A stretch of 6,178 nt of DNA from Bacteroidota bacterium (GTDB taxonomy: Bacteria; Bacteroidota; Bacteroidia; Bacteroidales; CAJPTX01): contig PDRH01000098.1 of assembly GCA_002748015.1 (NCBI GenBank), positions 1-6,178 on the forward strand, read 5' to 3'. The notes beneath the pieces are model-generated. The model was not told where the DNA came from. It worked only from the letters and a program-made list of their open reading frames with translations, and did no database searches. Position numbers and translations under genes: made by a program. The first letter of the stretch is position 1. The number at the start of each line of letters is the position of its first letter. Positions 6,007-6,178 of this stretch are shown piece by piece.

Positions 6007-6178
6007 CTAGCGTACGGAGATCTTCCGCATCTTCTCGTGGGTATTACCTACGTAGTCAGTAGCCCGGATTTTGAGGCGATTGGTGCCTCGCTCTAGGCCT
6101 CCGAATGCGCCCTTGTATAGCCTATAGGGGCGTCCATTGAGGGAGTACTCCAGCTTGGACACACCGGTCATGTTATCC
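6007..6178 (-). CDS. C-terminal end of a minus-strand protein with an OmpL47/Ig-like repeat domain
   Basis: On the minus strand a frame is open from the window edge to a TAG (plus-strand CTA at 6007-6009), giving 56 residues. They read DNMTGVSKLEYSLNG, then RPYRLYKG, GLERGTNRLKIRATDYVGN and a basic end, KMRKISVR. The pattern G-V-x-K-x-E-Y-S-L-N-G ... L-x-x-R-A-T-D-x-x-G-N is characteristic of the OmpL47-type or bacterial Ig-like repeats found at the ends of large exported proteins. The protein starts beyond the window, so its total length, signal peptide and other domains are unknown. It converges on the 208-aa membrane protein gene. The short window-edge fragment is easy to miss, but the codon pattern and the domain signature make it real. 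Confidence 0.75.
   Translation of the reverse strand, partial: DNMTGVSKLEYSLNGRPYRLYKGAFGGLERGTNRLKIRATDYVGNTHEKMRKISVR

Noticed and set aside
5966..6131. 12-base direct repeat GCCTATAGGGGC at 5966-5977 and 6120-6131
   Set aside because: One copy is in the convergent gap and one is inside the minus-strand coding region; there are no flanking duplications or mobile-element features.

Overview
The window looks like chromosomal DNA of a GC-rich member of the Bacteroidota, probably Bacteroidales and possibly near Porphyromonas. The support is indirect. There is a TAnnTTTG-type -7 element at 5146-5153, the 208-aa protein ends in an FDxRQAxxYSxI motif that I associate with Bacteroidota, and envelope proteins dominate. 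Codon use mixes GC-rich choices with frequent ATA (Ile), CTA (Leu) and AGG (Arg). GC content is roughly 55-60% by eye; no species can be named.

Layout, left to right. (1) The 3' part of a plus-strand gene (1-618) encodes a beta-rich domain plus a helical tail, and a very strong intrinsic terminator (644-684) follows it. (2) A 320-base gap (619-938) holds that terminator, a C-rich tract and a second perfect hairpin (772-804) with no T-run. (3) A two-gene unit follows. The first gene (939-2012) encodes a membrane-anchored catalase-like heme protein. After 61 bases comes the second (2074-4986), a large secreted VIT / von Willebrand A / helical-repeat / YfaP-like protein. The unit ends in a terminator at 5031-5068. 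(4) A promoter-like element precedes a gene for a single-pass membrane protein of unknown function (5231-5857). (5) After a 149-base gap, the 3' end of a convergent minus-strand gene (6007-6178) encodes the end of an OmpL47/Ig-like repeat domain.

The central pair is the main point of interest. Both products should lie on the outer face of the inner membrane or in the periplasm, and terminators bracket the pair. One product keeps the heme-pocket residues of the catalase superfamily. The other combines a protein-binding VIT/VWA head with helical repeats and an acidic C-terminal domain. An envelope redox or peroxide-related unit with a partner scaffold is plausible, but that is inference from adjacency and domain content. 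There are no rRNA or tRNA genes, insertion sequences, CRISPR arrays or phage genes that I can support.
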